From Streptomyces sp. DI166 (lineage in GTDB: Bacteria; Actinomycetota; Actinomycetes; Streptomycetales; Streptomycetaceae), in NCBI RefSeq assembly GCF_900091315.1, contig NZ_FLSP01000073.1, forward strand, positions 1 to 44,611: a DNA stretch of 44,611 nucleotides, given 5' to 3'. A program made the translations under genes and the position numbers. Below, piece after piece: positions 16,348-23,950 of this stretch. Every line of letters begins with the position of its first letter. Within the stretch, counting starts at the first letter, position 1. The notes under the pieces are model-generated. The model saw nothing but the letters and a program-made list of their open reading frames with translations, was not told where the DNA came from and did no database searches.

Positions 16348-17302
16348 ACTCGCCCTGCGCACCCCCACGCTGGACAAGGACCGCGTCCTGCAGTGGCTCC
16401 AGAAGTACGGCGTCTACGCCGGCGTGGCCGTACTGCTCGTGGTCAACATCGCCATCACCCCGCACTTCCTGTCCGCGGAGAACTTCCGCACCCAGGCCGT
16501 CCAGGTCGCCCCCGTCATCATCGTCGCCCTCGGCATGGCCCTGGTCATCGGCACCGAGGGGGTCGACCTGTCCGTCGGCGCGGTGATGGCGCTCTCCGCC
16601 TCCGTCGTCGCCCTCTACCTCGGCTACGGCCTGCTGCCCGCGCTCCTCGTGGTCGCCCTGTTCGCGGCCGGCGTCGGACTCGCCAACGGGGCGCTGGTGG
16701 CGTTCATCGGCGTCCAACCCATCGTCGCCACCCTGGCGTTGATGGTCGGCGGCCGGGGCCTGGCACTGGTGCTGCTCCCGCAACTGGAGGACCTGCGCAA
16801 CCCCACCCTGGCCTCCCTGGGCTCCGGGGACGTGCTCGGCTTCCCGTACCTGATCCTGGTGGCCGCGGTACTGGCCCTGATCGTCGCGTTCGTGGTCCGC
16901 CGCACCACCTTCGGACGCCAGCTCCTCGCCATCGGCGACAGCCGCCCGGCCGCCCAGCTCGCCGGACTGCCCGTGCGCCGGGTACTGATCATCGTGTACG
17001 TGGTGAGCGCGCTGCTCGCCGCCGTCGCGGGCGTCCTCGCCACCGCCCGCCTCCAGGCCAGCGACCCGACCTCGCTCGGCAACCTCATGGAACTGTCCGC
17101 CATCACGGCCGTGGTGGTCGGCGGCACCCCACTGACCGGTGGCCGCGTGAACATCGCGGGCACGGTCGCCGGAGCCGTCCTCATCCAGCTGCTGACCGCC
17201 ACGCTCATCAAGCACGACCTGCCGCCGTCCTGGACCCAGATCGCCCAGGCCGTCGTGATCGTGGCCGCCGTCTACGCGGCCCGGGGACGGGGGAAGCGAT
17301 GA
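16340..17302 (+). CDS. Sugar ABC transporter permease 1 (YtfT-like)
   Basis: A 320-residue inner-membrane permease of the branched-chain/ribose class, with about eight hydrophobic segments. The class motif GMALVIGTEGVDLSVGAVMA (about residues 65-84) and the C-terminal AITAVVVGGTPLTGGRVNI are clear. It overlaps the ATPase gene by 8 bases and the second permease by 4. Possession of two different permease subunits beside one binding protein and one double ATPase is the organisation of the E. coli galactofuranose transporter. Confidence 0.93.
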   Translation: MAELALRTPTLDKDRVLQWLQKYGVYAGVAVLLVVNIAITPHFLSAENFRTQAVQVAPVIIVALGMALVIGTEGVDLSVGAVMALSASVVALYLGYGLLPALLVVALFAAGVGLANGALVAFIGVQPIVATLALMVGGRGLALVLLPQLEDLRNPTLASLGSGDVLGFPYLILVAAVLALIVAFVVRRTTFGRQLLAIGDSRPAAQLAGLPVRRVLIIVYVVSALLAAVAGVLATARLQASDPTSLGNLMELSAITAVVVGGTPLTGGRVNIAGTVAGAVLIQLLTATLIKHDLPPSWTQIAQAVVIVAAVYAARGRGKR

Positions 17303-18333
17303 CCACCACGCACACGGACGCCCCCATGACCCCTGCGCCCACCGGGCCCGTCGAGAAGACCGAGCAGGCCGGCCCCGGCCGCGCCGACCGGATCAGCGCC
17401 CTGCTCCAGCAACACGGCGCACTGGCCGTCCTGGTGATCGTCTCCCTCGTGGCGTCGTTCTCCTTCGACACCTTCGCCACGGGCGACAACATCACCAACA
17501 TGGCGACGAGTTCGGCGTTCCTCGCGATCGTCGCCCTCGGTATGACCTTCGTGATCATCACGGGCGGCATCGACCTGTCCGTGGGCTCCCTGTTCGCCCT
17601 CGGCGGTGTCCTGGCCGCCTGGGGATCGCGCCACGGCACGCTGGTGGCCCTGCTGCTGCCACTCGCCGTCTGCGGACTGATCGGCGTCGTCAACGGACTG
17701 CTCGTCGCCCGCTCCCGGCTCGCGCCCTTCATCGTCACCCTCGCCGCCATGCTCGGCGCGCGCGGACTGATGCTGGCCCTGACCGACGAGGGCGCCGAGA
17801 CCTACCTCGTCGCCAAGGGCTCCTTCCTCGCCGAGCTCGGCCAGGGCACCACCCTCGGCCTCGGCAACCCGGTGTGGATCACGCTGGGCCTGTTCGTCGC
17901 GGGCGCCGTCGTCCTGCGCCGGACCCGGTTCGGTCAGCACGTGTACGCGGTCGGCGGCAACGAGGACGCGGCCGCCCTGATGGGCGCCCCCGTGGCCCGT
18001 ACGAAGATCCTCGTCTACACCCTGTCCGGACTGCTGGCCGGGCTGGCGGGAGCGCTCAACGCGGCCTGGCTGGCGTCCGGTGTGACCATCCTCGGCAACG
18101 GCATGGAACTGGAGGCCATTTCAGCGGTCGTCATCGGCGGCACCCTGCTCACCGGCGGGCTTGGCTACGTCAGCGGATCCCTGGTCGGGGTCCTGCTGCT
18201 GAAGGTGATCCAGAACGTCATCAACCAGATCGGCTCGCTCGACTCCTCCTACCAGCAGGTGGTCAGCGGTGCCTTCCTGGCCGTGGTCGTCATCGCCCAG
18301 ACCTGGCTGGGCCGCAGACGGCAACTGATGTGA
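17299..18333 (+). CDS. Sugar ABC transporter permease 2 (YjfF-like)
   Basis: A 344-residue inner-membrane permease. After a hydrophilic N-terminal tail of about 40 residues come the membrane segments, with the class motif GMTFVIITGGIDLSVGSLFA (about residues 88-107) and EAISAVVIGGTLLTGGLGYV later. It starts at ATG inside the TGA of the preceding gene (ATGA overlap), so the translation is coupled. It is distinct in sequence from permease 1, implying a heterodimeric channel. Last gene of the importer operon; two hairpin terminators follow. Confidence 0.93.
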   Translation: MTTTHTDAPMTPAPTGPVEKTEQAGPGRADRISALLQQHGALAVLVIVSLVASFSFDTFATGDNITNMATSSAFLAIVALGMTFVIITGGIDLSVGSLFALGGVLAAWGSRHGTLVALLLPLAVCGLIGVVNGLLVARSRLAPFIVTLAAMLGARGLMLALTDEGAETYLVAKGSFLAELGQGTTLGLGNPVWITLGLFVAGAVVLRRTRFGQHVYAVGGNEDAAALMGAPVARTKILVYTLSGLLAGLAGALNAAWLASGVTILGNGMELEAISAVVIGGTLLTGGLGYVSGSLVGVLLLKVIQNVINQIGSLDSSYQQVVSGAFLAVVVIAQTWLGRRRQLM

Positions 18334-18343
18334 CAGACCCCGG

Positions 18344-18376
18344 ACAGGCGGCGGGCGCGACAGCCCGGCCGCCTGT
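18344..18376 (+). terminator. Terminator hairpin 1 after the importer operon
   Basis: ACAGGCGGC (18344-18352) pairs with GCCGCCTGT (18368-18376) across a 15-base GC-rich loop, 10 bases after the last permease stop. No strong T-run follows, common in Streptomyces. Confidence 0.7.
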
Positions 18377-18384
18377 TCTGCTCC

Positions 18385-18422
18385 AGGCGGCCGTACGCGT
18401 ATGTGCGTCGGCCGCCTTCTTT
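18385..18422 (+). terminator. Terminator hairpin 2 after the importer operon
   Basis: AGGCGGCCG (18385-18393) pairs with CGGCCGCCT (18409-18417). The loop itself contains ACGC/GCGT pairing. TCTTTC follows directly, giving a textbook intrinsic terminator. Confidence 0.8.
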
Positions 18423-18454
18423 CGAGTGGGGCCACGGAGGCTCTTCGCCGAGAA

Positions 18455-18499
18455 GGGCGGCCCATTGTCATGACGGGGGATAGGTCCAATGGGCCGCCC
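18455..18499. repeat. 13-bp perfect inverted repeat with 19-bp spacer
   Basis: GGGCGGCCCATTG (18455-18467) and CAATGGGCCGCCC (18487-18499) are exact reverse complements. It lies in a 419-base gap without a gene (18334-18752), after the two terminators. The rest of that gap, 18500-18752, is noticeably less GC-rich and holds only a TATAAA at 18688-18693, a possible -10 for the pseudogene. Confidence 0.8.
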
Positions 18500-18752
18500 G
18501 CGGCACGAACCTATCGTGTTGCGCCTCTGTGTTTGCCGCCCGTTTCTGCAGAAGTTCTGCCTGGTTGCCTCCGATTTCCAAGTCGTGCCCCCAAGAAGCC
18601 AGTTCGCACCCCCTCACCGCCAACTGCCGGGCACAACCGGGCATTTTTCACCGAGGATCGGGCGCCGTTCCCTCATGAACGCAGGGATATAAATCCAAGG
18701 CAGACACAAGCGGACGGTGTCTGTCGTTGGAGATTCGGGAGGTGCCGGACGC

Positions 18753-19500
18753 TTGTTGGCAGCACTCATCACCGGGCGGGGGACCGTGAACATGGTCAGT
18801 GTCGAGGACCCCGCTCCCGGACCCCATGAGGTCGTGGTCGCGGTGGCGGCCTGTGGTCTGTGCCCCACGGACCGGCTGCTGCTGCGGGGAGACCTCGAAC
18901 CGGACCATCCCCTTGTGCCGGGGCACGAGTTCGCCGGAGAGGTGGTGGCGGTCGGCCGTGAGGTCACCGAGCTCTCCCTGGGCGACCGGGTCGCCGTCGA
19001 CCCGGTGCTGACCTGCGGTCAGTGCCGTTCCTGCCGGCGGGGCGGAAGGCGTCGGCAGTGTGAGCGCGGGGGCGCGATCGGCGTCACGGCGGCGGGCGGC
19101 GCCGCGGAGTACGCGGCGGTACCGGCCGCCAACTGCGTACTGCTTCCCGAGCATGTGTCCGCCTACGACGCCGCCCTGATCGAGCCCCTGTCCTGCGCGG
19201 TGCGTGCCTACGACGCTCTGCGCCGCCGTCCCGCGCAGGACGGGCGACCTGTGCACGGCGGAGGCACGGTGGGCAGGATGGTGCGGGAGTTGGTGCGGAG
19301 CGCCGACGCCGCCGGAGGAGCCGAACACATCCGGCTTCCCGACTCTCCCACCGCGAACCCGGGTTCCTTCGAGCGCGCCGTCGAGTTGTTCTCGCGCGGT
19401 GTGCTGGACCCGGAGGACTTCATCGGCGACCGTCTGCCGCTGTCGTCCTGTGCGGACGCTCTCCGGAATTTCCCGGCGGGCGAGAGCGACCAGCCACGAC
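18753..19500 (+). pseudogene. Zinc-dependent (MDR) sugar-alcohol dehydrogenase remnant, core deleted
   Basis: The N-terminal GroES-like half is intact: CGLCPTDRLLLRGD (catalytic zinc Cys), PGHEFAGEVVAVG, GDRVAVDP and the structural-zinc cysteines in CGQCRSCRRGG, although the usual fourth Cys follows after extra residues. The text then jumps from IEPLSCAVRAYDALRR through a scrap HGGGTVGRM directly to the C-terminal NPGSFERAVELFSRGVLDP and DRLPLSSCADALRNF. About 90-110 residues of the NAD-binding Rossmann fold are missing. The frame does not end in a proper tail but runs on antisense to the AraC gene. The likely original start is TTG 18753, ten bases after GGGAGG. Family resemblance is to sugar-alcohol dehydrogenases. 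Confidence 0.82.
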
Positions 19501-19540
19501 GCTCCCGCACGTGGCGTACGACCGCAGATCCCCGTGCCGC

Positions 19541-20500
19541 TCACCCCGTGGAGCGAAACGTGCGGCGGTGCGTGACCGGGCTGATGCCGCGCCGGGAGGC
19601 GAAGTGGTGGCGCAGGGTGTCGGCGCTGCCGAAGCCGGCCCGTTCGGCCACCACCTCCACGGCCAGATCCGTACGCTCCAGAAGCTGCTCGGCGAACTGG
19701 AGCCGCTGGTCGAGGAGCCAGCGGTGTGCCGTGGTCCCGGTAGCCTCCTTGAACCGCCGGGCGAAGGTCCTCGGCGACATCGCCGCCTTGGCGGCCAGTG
19801 TGTCCACGGTCAGCGGCTGGTGGAGGTTGGCCCGCATCCAGTCGAGCAGGCCCGACAGCCCGTGGCCGGCAGGGGTGGCGGGCAGCGGCATCTCGACGAA
19901 CTGCGCCTGTCCGCCGGAGCGGTGGGCCGACACGACCATGCGGCGCGCCAGGGCGTTGGCCGCCGCGGAGCCGAACTCGCGCCGCACCAGATGGAGGCAG
20001 GCGTCGATACCGGCAGAGGCTCCCGCGCTGGTGATGATCGGGCCGTCCTCGACGTACAGGACGTCACGGTCGACCTGGACCTCGGGGTACCTCTCGGCCA
20101 GCCGACCGGTGAACTGCCAGTGCGTCGTGGCCCTGCGCCCGTCGAGCAGCCCCGCCTCGGCCAGCAGGAAGGCACCGGTGCACACGGACAGCACCACGGC
20201 ACCGCGGTCGACTGCACCACGCAGCGCCTCCAGCAAGGGCGGCGGGGACGGACGGTCCAGTTCCGGCCAGGCCGGGACGGTGACCAGGTCGGCCTCCCTG
20301 ATCCGGTCCAGCCCGTGCTCGACATGGATCGGAAAGCCGGAGGTGGTGGCCACAGCCCCCGGACCGGGCGAGCACACGGTGAAGTCAAATCGCGGCAGGT
20401 CGGCCGAGTCGTCCGAACGGTCGAGACCGAACACCTGGCACACCACGCCCAGCTCGAAGGCCGCGGCCCTGCCTCCGACAACGGCGGTCACGCTCTGCAT
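19541..20500 (-). CDS. GlxA family AraC-type transcriptional regulator
   Basis: A 319-residue regulator: an N-terminal DJ-1/PfpI-like amidotransferase-fold sensor (about residues 1-170) and a C-terminal AraC DNA-binding domain (about 215-315). Sensor landmarks are VLSVCTGAFLLAEAGLLDG with the nucleophile-elbow Cys and RATTHWQFTG. The DNA-binding part shows the two helix-turn-helices, LAAKAAMSPRTFARRFKEAT and EVVAERAGFGSADTLRHHF. I take ATG 20500 because the fold begins there; an open frame continues to 20557. Divergent from the SDR across 113 bases, so it probably controls the SDR-GH16 pair. Confidence 0.9.
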   Translation of the reverse strand: MQSVTAVVGGRAAAFELGVVCQVFGLDRSDDSADLPRFDFTVCSPGPGAVATTSGFPIHVEHGLDRIREADLVTVPAWPELDRPSPPPLLEALRGAVDRGAVVLSVCTGAFLLAEAGLLDGRRATTHWQFTGRLAERYPEVQVDRDVLYVEDGPIITSAGASAGIDACLHLVRREFGSAAANALARRMVVSAHRSGGQAQFVEMPLPATPAGHGLSGLLDWMRANLHQPLTVDTLAAKAAMSPRTFARRFKEATGTTAHRWLLDQRLQFAEQLLERTDLAVEVVAERAGFGSADTLRHHFASRRGISPVTHRRTFRSTG

Positions 20501-20613
20501 GAGACCCAGTGTGGCAGACCGTGGCAGAAACTTCCCGAACCCTGGCATCCCTGCCACTGTCCCTCGGTCCGCCCGGCAGGCAGGCTGAGAGCGTGATCGG
20601 CGGAGCGCGAGGG

Positions 20614-21408
20614 ATGGAGACCATGAAGGAGATCCCGGGGACGGAGTTCCCGAGTTTCGACGTCACCGGCCAGGTGGCACTGGTGACCGGTGCCGCCCGA
20701 GGACTCGGACGGGCCATCGCGCTGACGCTGGCCCACGCCGGTGCGGACGTGGTGCTGGGAGTGCTGCGCCCGGGGTCGGCCGATGACGTCGTCCAGCGCA
20801 TCGAGGAGATGGGGCGCAGGGCCCTGGCCGTGCCGATGGACGTGTCCGACCTGGAGCAGATCCAAGCCGGGGTCGAAGCCGCCGTCGAGCACTTCGGCCG
20901 CCTCGACATCCTCGTCAACAACGCGGGCATCTCGATCGGCGACAAGGCGGAGGACGTGACCGCCGCCGATCTCGACCGGATGCTGACGGTGAATCTCAAG
21001 GGCACGTTCTTCGCGAGCCAGGCGGCGGGCCGGGTCATGCTCCGGCAGGGCTACGGCCGGATCGTGAACCTCAGCTCGCAGGCGGGCTCCGTGGCCCTGC
21101 CCGGCGAGTCGGTCTACTGCATGACCAAGGCAGGCATCAATCAGCTCACCAAGTGCCTGGCGGTCGAGTGGGGGGACCGCGGCGTCACGGTGAACGCGGT
21201 GGCGCCGACCTTCATCGCCACACCCGGCACCCACGACGCCCTGTCGGACCCCGCCTTCCGCGCCGATGTCCAGGAACGCATCGCCGCCCTGCACCGCATC
21301 GGGACACCGGTCGACGTGGCGGGCGCCGTGCTCTACCTCGCCTCGCCCGCCGCCGGGCTGGTGACGGGGCACACCCTGCTCGTCGACGGCGGTTGGACGG
21401 CCCGATAG
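20614..21408 (+). CDS. Short-chain dehydrogenase/reductase (SDR)
   Basis: A 264-residue classical SDR using NAD(P)H. The cofactor motif TGAARGLGRAIA (about residues 25-36) and NNAGIS (about 107-112) are present. The catalytic set is Ser in NLSSQAG, Tyr and Lys in YCMTKAG. The C-terminal end has the usual VTGHTLLVDGGW. The ATG at 20614 has GGAG eight bases upstream; an alternative ATG lies at 20623. Substrate is likely a sugar, keto-acid or hydroxy compound but not assignable. Its neighbour is the GH16 gene, 132 bases further on, with an 8-bp repeat array between. Confidence 0.92.
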   Translation: METMKEIPGTEFPSFDVTGQVALVTGAARGLGRAIALTLAHAGADVVLGVLRPGSADDVVQRIEEMGRRALAVPMDVSDLEQIQAGVEAAVEHFGRLDILVNNAGISIGDKAEDVTAADLDRMLTVNLKGTFFASQAAGRVMLRQGYGRIVNLSSQAGSVALPGESVYCMTKAGINQLTKCLAVEWGDRGVTVNAVAPTFIATPGTHDALSDPAFRADVQERIAALHRIGTPVDVAGAVLYLASPAAGLVTGHTLLVDGGWTAR

Positions 21409-21424
21409 GCGACCAGGCGGCTCG

Positions 21425-21480
21425 CCAAGCGGCCAAGCGGCCAAGCGGCCAAGCGGCCAAGCGGCCAAGCGGCCAAGCGG
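21425..21480. repeat. Seven perfect tandem copies of CCAAGCGG
   Basis: Exactly 56 bases, 7 x 8, with no mismatch. Each junction contains GGCC-AAGC-GGCC, which can fold as a 4-bp hairpin with a tetraloop. It sits between the SDR stop and the GH16 ribosome-binding site, within the presumed transcript. Confidence 0.97.
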
Positions 21481-21540
21481 CCCGACACGCGCCCGCAGGC
21501 CCGGTGCCAAGAAAAGAAACGCAGGAGAGGAGACAGTCCC

Positions 21541-22401
21541 GTGCAGACCAGCGTGCTGCCAGAACCCCCGGACACGCTCGACACCAGCGGCTACGTGCTC
21601 GAAGTCGAGGACACCTTCGAGGGGCCGACACTGGACCGACGGCTCTGGCTGCCCCACTACCTGCCGCACTGGAGCAGCCGCGAGGCCTCGGCCGCGCGGT
21701 ATGCGATCGACGGGGGCCTGCTGCGCCTGCGGATCGAGGAGGACCAGCGGCCCTGGTGCCCGGAGTTCGACGGACAGGTCCGCGTGTCGTCGCTGCAGAC
21801 CGGCGCCTACGCCGGCCCCGTCGGCAGCCCCATCGGTCAGCATCGCTTCACCAAGCGTGCCGTGGTCCGCGAGGCGCAGCCCGATGTCCGGCTCTACACA
21901 CCCCAGTACGGCCTCTTCGAGATGCGCGCCCGGGCGGTCGCCGCTCCGAACGCCATGGTGGCCCTGTGGATGATCGGATACGAGGACGAGCCCGACCGCT
22001 CGGCCGAGATCTGCGTCTTCGAGATCTTCGGCTCCGATACCGAACCCGGCCGGGCCAAGGTCGGGATGGGCGTCCACCCCTTCGGGGACCCGCGCATCAC
22101 CGATGACTTCTCGGCCGTGGAACTCCCCATCGACGTCTGCGACTTCCATGTGTACGCAGCCGAGTGGACACCGGAGCGTGTCTCGTTCTTCGTGGACGGC
22201 CGACGGATCAGGACGGTCGAGCAGTCACCGTGCTATCCCATGCAGTTCATGCTGGGGATCTACGAGTTCCCCGAGGCACCGGGGGACGGAAAGGCGGAGG
22301 CCGGGGCCCCAGCACGCACGTACCCCAAGGAATTCGCGGTCGACTACTTCAGGGCCTACCGGCCGGCCTTCTCCGGGGCACCGGCGAACACCCTCATGTG
22401 A
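21541..22401 (+). CDS. GH16-like glycoside hydrolase family protein, intracellular, altered catalytic motif
   Basis: A 286-residue beta-jelly-roll protein of the GH16 (beta-glucanase-like) type. Fold landmarks are TFEGPTLDRRLWLPHY near residue 23, the sheet segment YGLFEMRARAVAAP near residue 121, and the C-terminal AVDYFRAY. The active-site strand reads AEICVFEIFG (about residue 155). GH16 enzymes use E-x-D-x-x-E, so here the central Asp is Cys while both glutamates remain. No signal peptide is present. The GTG start has GGAGAGGAG nine or so bases upstream. It follows the SDR in the same direction. Activity on a real polymer seems doubtful in the cytosol. Confidence 0.8.
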   Translation: MQTSVLPEPPDTLDTSGYVLEVEDTFEGPTLDRRLWLPHYLPHWSSREASAARYAIDGGLLRLRIEEDQRPWCPEFDGQVRVSSLQTGAYAGPVGSPIGQHRFTKRAVVREAQPDVRLYTPQYGLFEMRARAVAAPNAMVALWMIGYEDEPDRSAEICVFEIFGSDTEPGRAKVGMGVHPFGDPRITDDFSAVELPIDVCDFHVYAAEWTPERVSFFVDGRRIRTVEQSPCYPMQFMLGIYEFPEAPGDGKAEAGAPARTYPKEFAVDYFRAYRPAFSGAPANTLM

Positions 22402-22433
22402 GGACGCCCGCACGCGCCAGCGAAAGCCCGCGC

Positions 22434-22964
22434 TCACTTCGTACCGCTGGCCGCCTTGGCGCTCCGGCGCACGGCCCCTGGCCCGGGTCGTCCGACGACT
22501 TCTCGCGGGTCGTGGATCTCATGGCCCTCGGCGCACCGGACGGTGAGGGTGACCGGAGCGCCGCAGTCCCGGTGGAGGTGCTCCAGCGGCGGTCCCTCCG
22601 GATCGGCCACATAGCGGTCCCCCCATTCCCGGAGCGCGATGAGGATCCGGTAGGTGTCCAGGCCCTTCTCGGTGAGCCGGTACTCGGGCCGGGCGCGGGA
22701 ACCGGGCTCCTGGTAGCTGTCCCGGCGGAGAATCCCCTCCTCGACCAGGACCGACAGACGGTTGGTGAGGACCTGCCGAGGGACACCGGAGTATTCGATG
22801 AGGTCGTTGAACCGGCGGATGCCCCCGAAGACATCACGCAGGATGACCAGCGTCCACTTCTCCCCGAGGAGGCCGAGGGTCCGGGCGATCGAGCAGTTCT
22901 CCGGAGACCAGTCCATCACGTTGACTCGGGGTCGCTTCGCCGTGCCGCCTGGGTGGTTGTCCAT
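22434..22964 (-). CDS. HxlR family transcriptional regulator
   Basis: A 176-residue HxlR-type winged-helix regulator: Cys23 in SPENCSIARTLGLLGEKWTL, recognition region VPRQVLTNRLSVLVEEG, and wing YQEPGSRARPEYRLTEKG. It is a paralogue-like relative of the HxlR protein at 10864. ATG 22964 is preferred over an upstream extension because a probable -10 (TAGCCT on the minus strand, 22972-22977) lies only 7 bases ahead. This makes the transcript likely leaderless and excludes further upstream starts. A perfect palindrome covers the start. Its genome targets are unknown; it sits downstream of the rhomboid gene and faces the GH16 gene. Confidence 0.9.
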   Translation of the reverse strand: MDNHPGGTAKRPRVNVMDWSPENCSIARTLGLLGEKWTLVILRDVFGGIRRFNDLIEYSGVPRQVLTNRLSVLVEEGILRRDSYQEPGSRARPEYRLTEKGLDTYRILIALREWGDRYVADPEGPPLEHLHRDCGAPVTLTVRCAEGHEIHDPREVVGRPGPGAVRRSAKAASGTK

Positions 22965-22975
22965 ACCACCCAGGC
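22947..22975. promoter_or_regulatory. Perfect palindrome over the HxlR start codon and -10
   Basis: GCCTGGGTGGT (22947-22957) and ACCACCCAGGC (22965-22975) are exact 11-bp inverted arms around a 7-base centre containing the start codon. It overlaps the probable -10 TAGCCT (22972-22977, minus strand), so it looks like an autoregulatory operator. Confidence 0.6.
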
Positions 22976-23086
22976 TAAGTCCTCTTGACAGACTCAACAA
23001 GCAAGGCGATGAGCACCGGCGACCTGCCGCCACCGCCGTTCACGGTGACCCTCGATGCGGGGTTCTTCCCAGGGGATCAGAGCAGC

Positions 23087-23695
23087 TCAGAGCCCCGCCG
23101 TGGCCGTCCCGGCGGGTCGCCTGCGGCGGAACAGGAACGCTGCCGCGACGCCCGATATCAGGCCGACCAGATGGCCCTGCCAGCTGACACCGGTCTGGGT
23201 GGGGGCTATCCCGGTGAGGATCGAGCCGCCCCAGACCGCGGCTATCAGCACGGCGACCAGCACCCCGAGCGGCCGCCGTTCGACGAAGCCCGTGGCCAGC
23301 AGGAAGCCGAAGAGACCGAAGACCAGGCCCGAGGCGCCCGCCGTGTTGCTGTGCGCCGGGGAGAGCAGCCACACCCCCAGTCCGTCCGCCACGATGATCA
23401 GCGCGCACACGGCGGCGAACCGGCGCAGCCCGCCGAGCGCCGCCAGGAAGCCGAGGACCAGCAGGGGCACGCTGTTCGCGGCGACATGGCCGAAGCCGAA
23501 GTGCATGAACGCGGCCGGGACGACATCCGTCAGCTCCGCGGGGTCACGTGGGACGATGCCGAAGTCGTCGAGCGCGTGGCCGGTGGCCACGTCCACCACT
23601 TCGAGCAGCCACAACAGCGCGACCCAGCCCAGCATCAGCCCGGCCGCGACCCTCACTCGGTCGCCGCGCGACCACTGACCCGGCGCATCGGACAT
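23087..23695 (-). CDS. Rhomboid family intramembrane serine protease
   Basis: A 202-residue integral membrane protein with about six hydrophobic helices, the minimal rhomboid core. The catalytic Ser lies in GASGLVFGLFG (about residue 117-127) and the catalytic His in WQGHLVG (about residue 177). The oxyanion-region sequence HFGFGHVAANS (about 65-75) is also typical. It would cleave substrates within or beside their membrane segments. Start ATG 23695 is chosen because the open frame upstream has no membrane-protein character. No substrate gene is apparent nearby. Confidence 0.9.
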   Translation of the reverse strand: MSDAPGQWSRGDRVRVAAGLMLGWVALLWLLEVVDVATGHALDDFGIVPRDPAELTDVVPAAFMHFGFGHVAANSVPLLVLGFLAALGGLRRFAAVCALIIVADGLGVWLLSPAHSNTAGASGLVFGLFGFLLATGFVERRPLGVLVAVLIAAVWGGSILTGIAPTQTGVSWQGHLVGLISGVAAAFLFRRRRPAGTATAGL

Positions 23696-23810
23696 GGCAA
23701 CCCCCGCAATCACTCGTCCCTCGGGGAAACGCACGGCACCCCTTGGCCGGTTCCCGCCCCACGGGGCCGGATGGGCTCGGGCGGTGAACCGACGCCGACG
23801 CCGACGGCAA

Positions 23811-23854
23811 CGGCCCCGGTGGCGGGAGTCGTGCACCTCCCGCCACCGGGGCCG
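23811..23854 (-). terminator. Long terminator hairpin downstream of the GH2 gene
   Basis: CGGCCCCGGTGGCGGGAG (23811-23828) pairs exactly with 18 bases at 23837-23854 around an 8-base loop. It is about 97 bases beyond the GH2 stop, with the 13-bp repeat array lying between. Confidence 0.85.
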
Positions 23855-23944
23855 CTTCACAGATCCGCTTCACAGATCCGCTTCACAGGTCCGCTTCACA
23901 GGTCCGCTTCACAGGTCCGCTTCACGGATCCGCCTCGCAGACCC
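23854..23944. repeat. Seven tandem 13-bp repeats in the GH2 3' untranslated region
   Basis: Unit GCTTCACAGRTCC repeats from 23854, copies 1-5 nearly exact and copies 6-7 increasingly divergent towards the GH2 stop. It lies between the stop (23951) and the terminator, so it is probably transcribed. Confidence 0.93.
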
Positions 23945-23950
23945 CGCCGA

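Noticed and set aside
18455..18499. Insertion sequence terminal repeats
   Set aside because: The 19-bp spacer cannot hold a transposase and no target duplication or transposase fragment is seen.
19501..20588. Extension of the dehydrogenase frame to 20588
   Set aside because: It runs antisense to the AraC regulator and has no dehydrogenase content beyond about 19490, so it is only the missing stop of a pseudogene.
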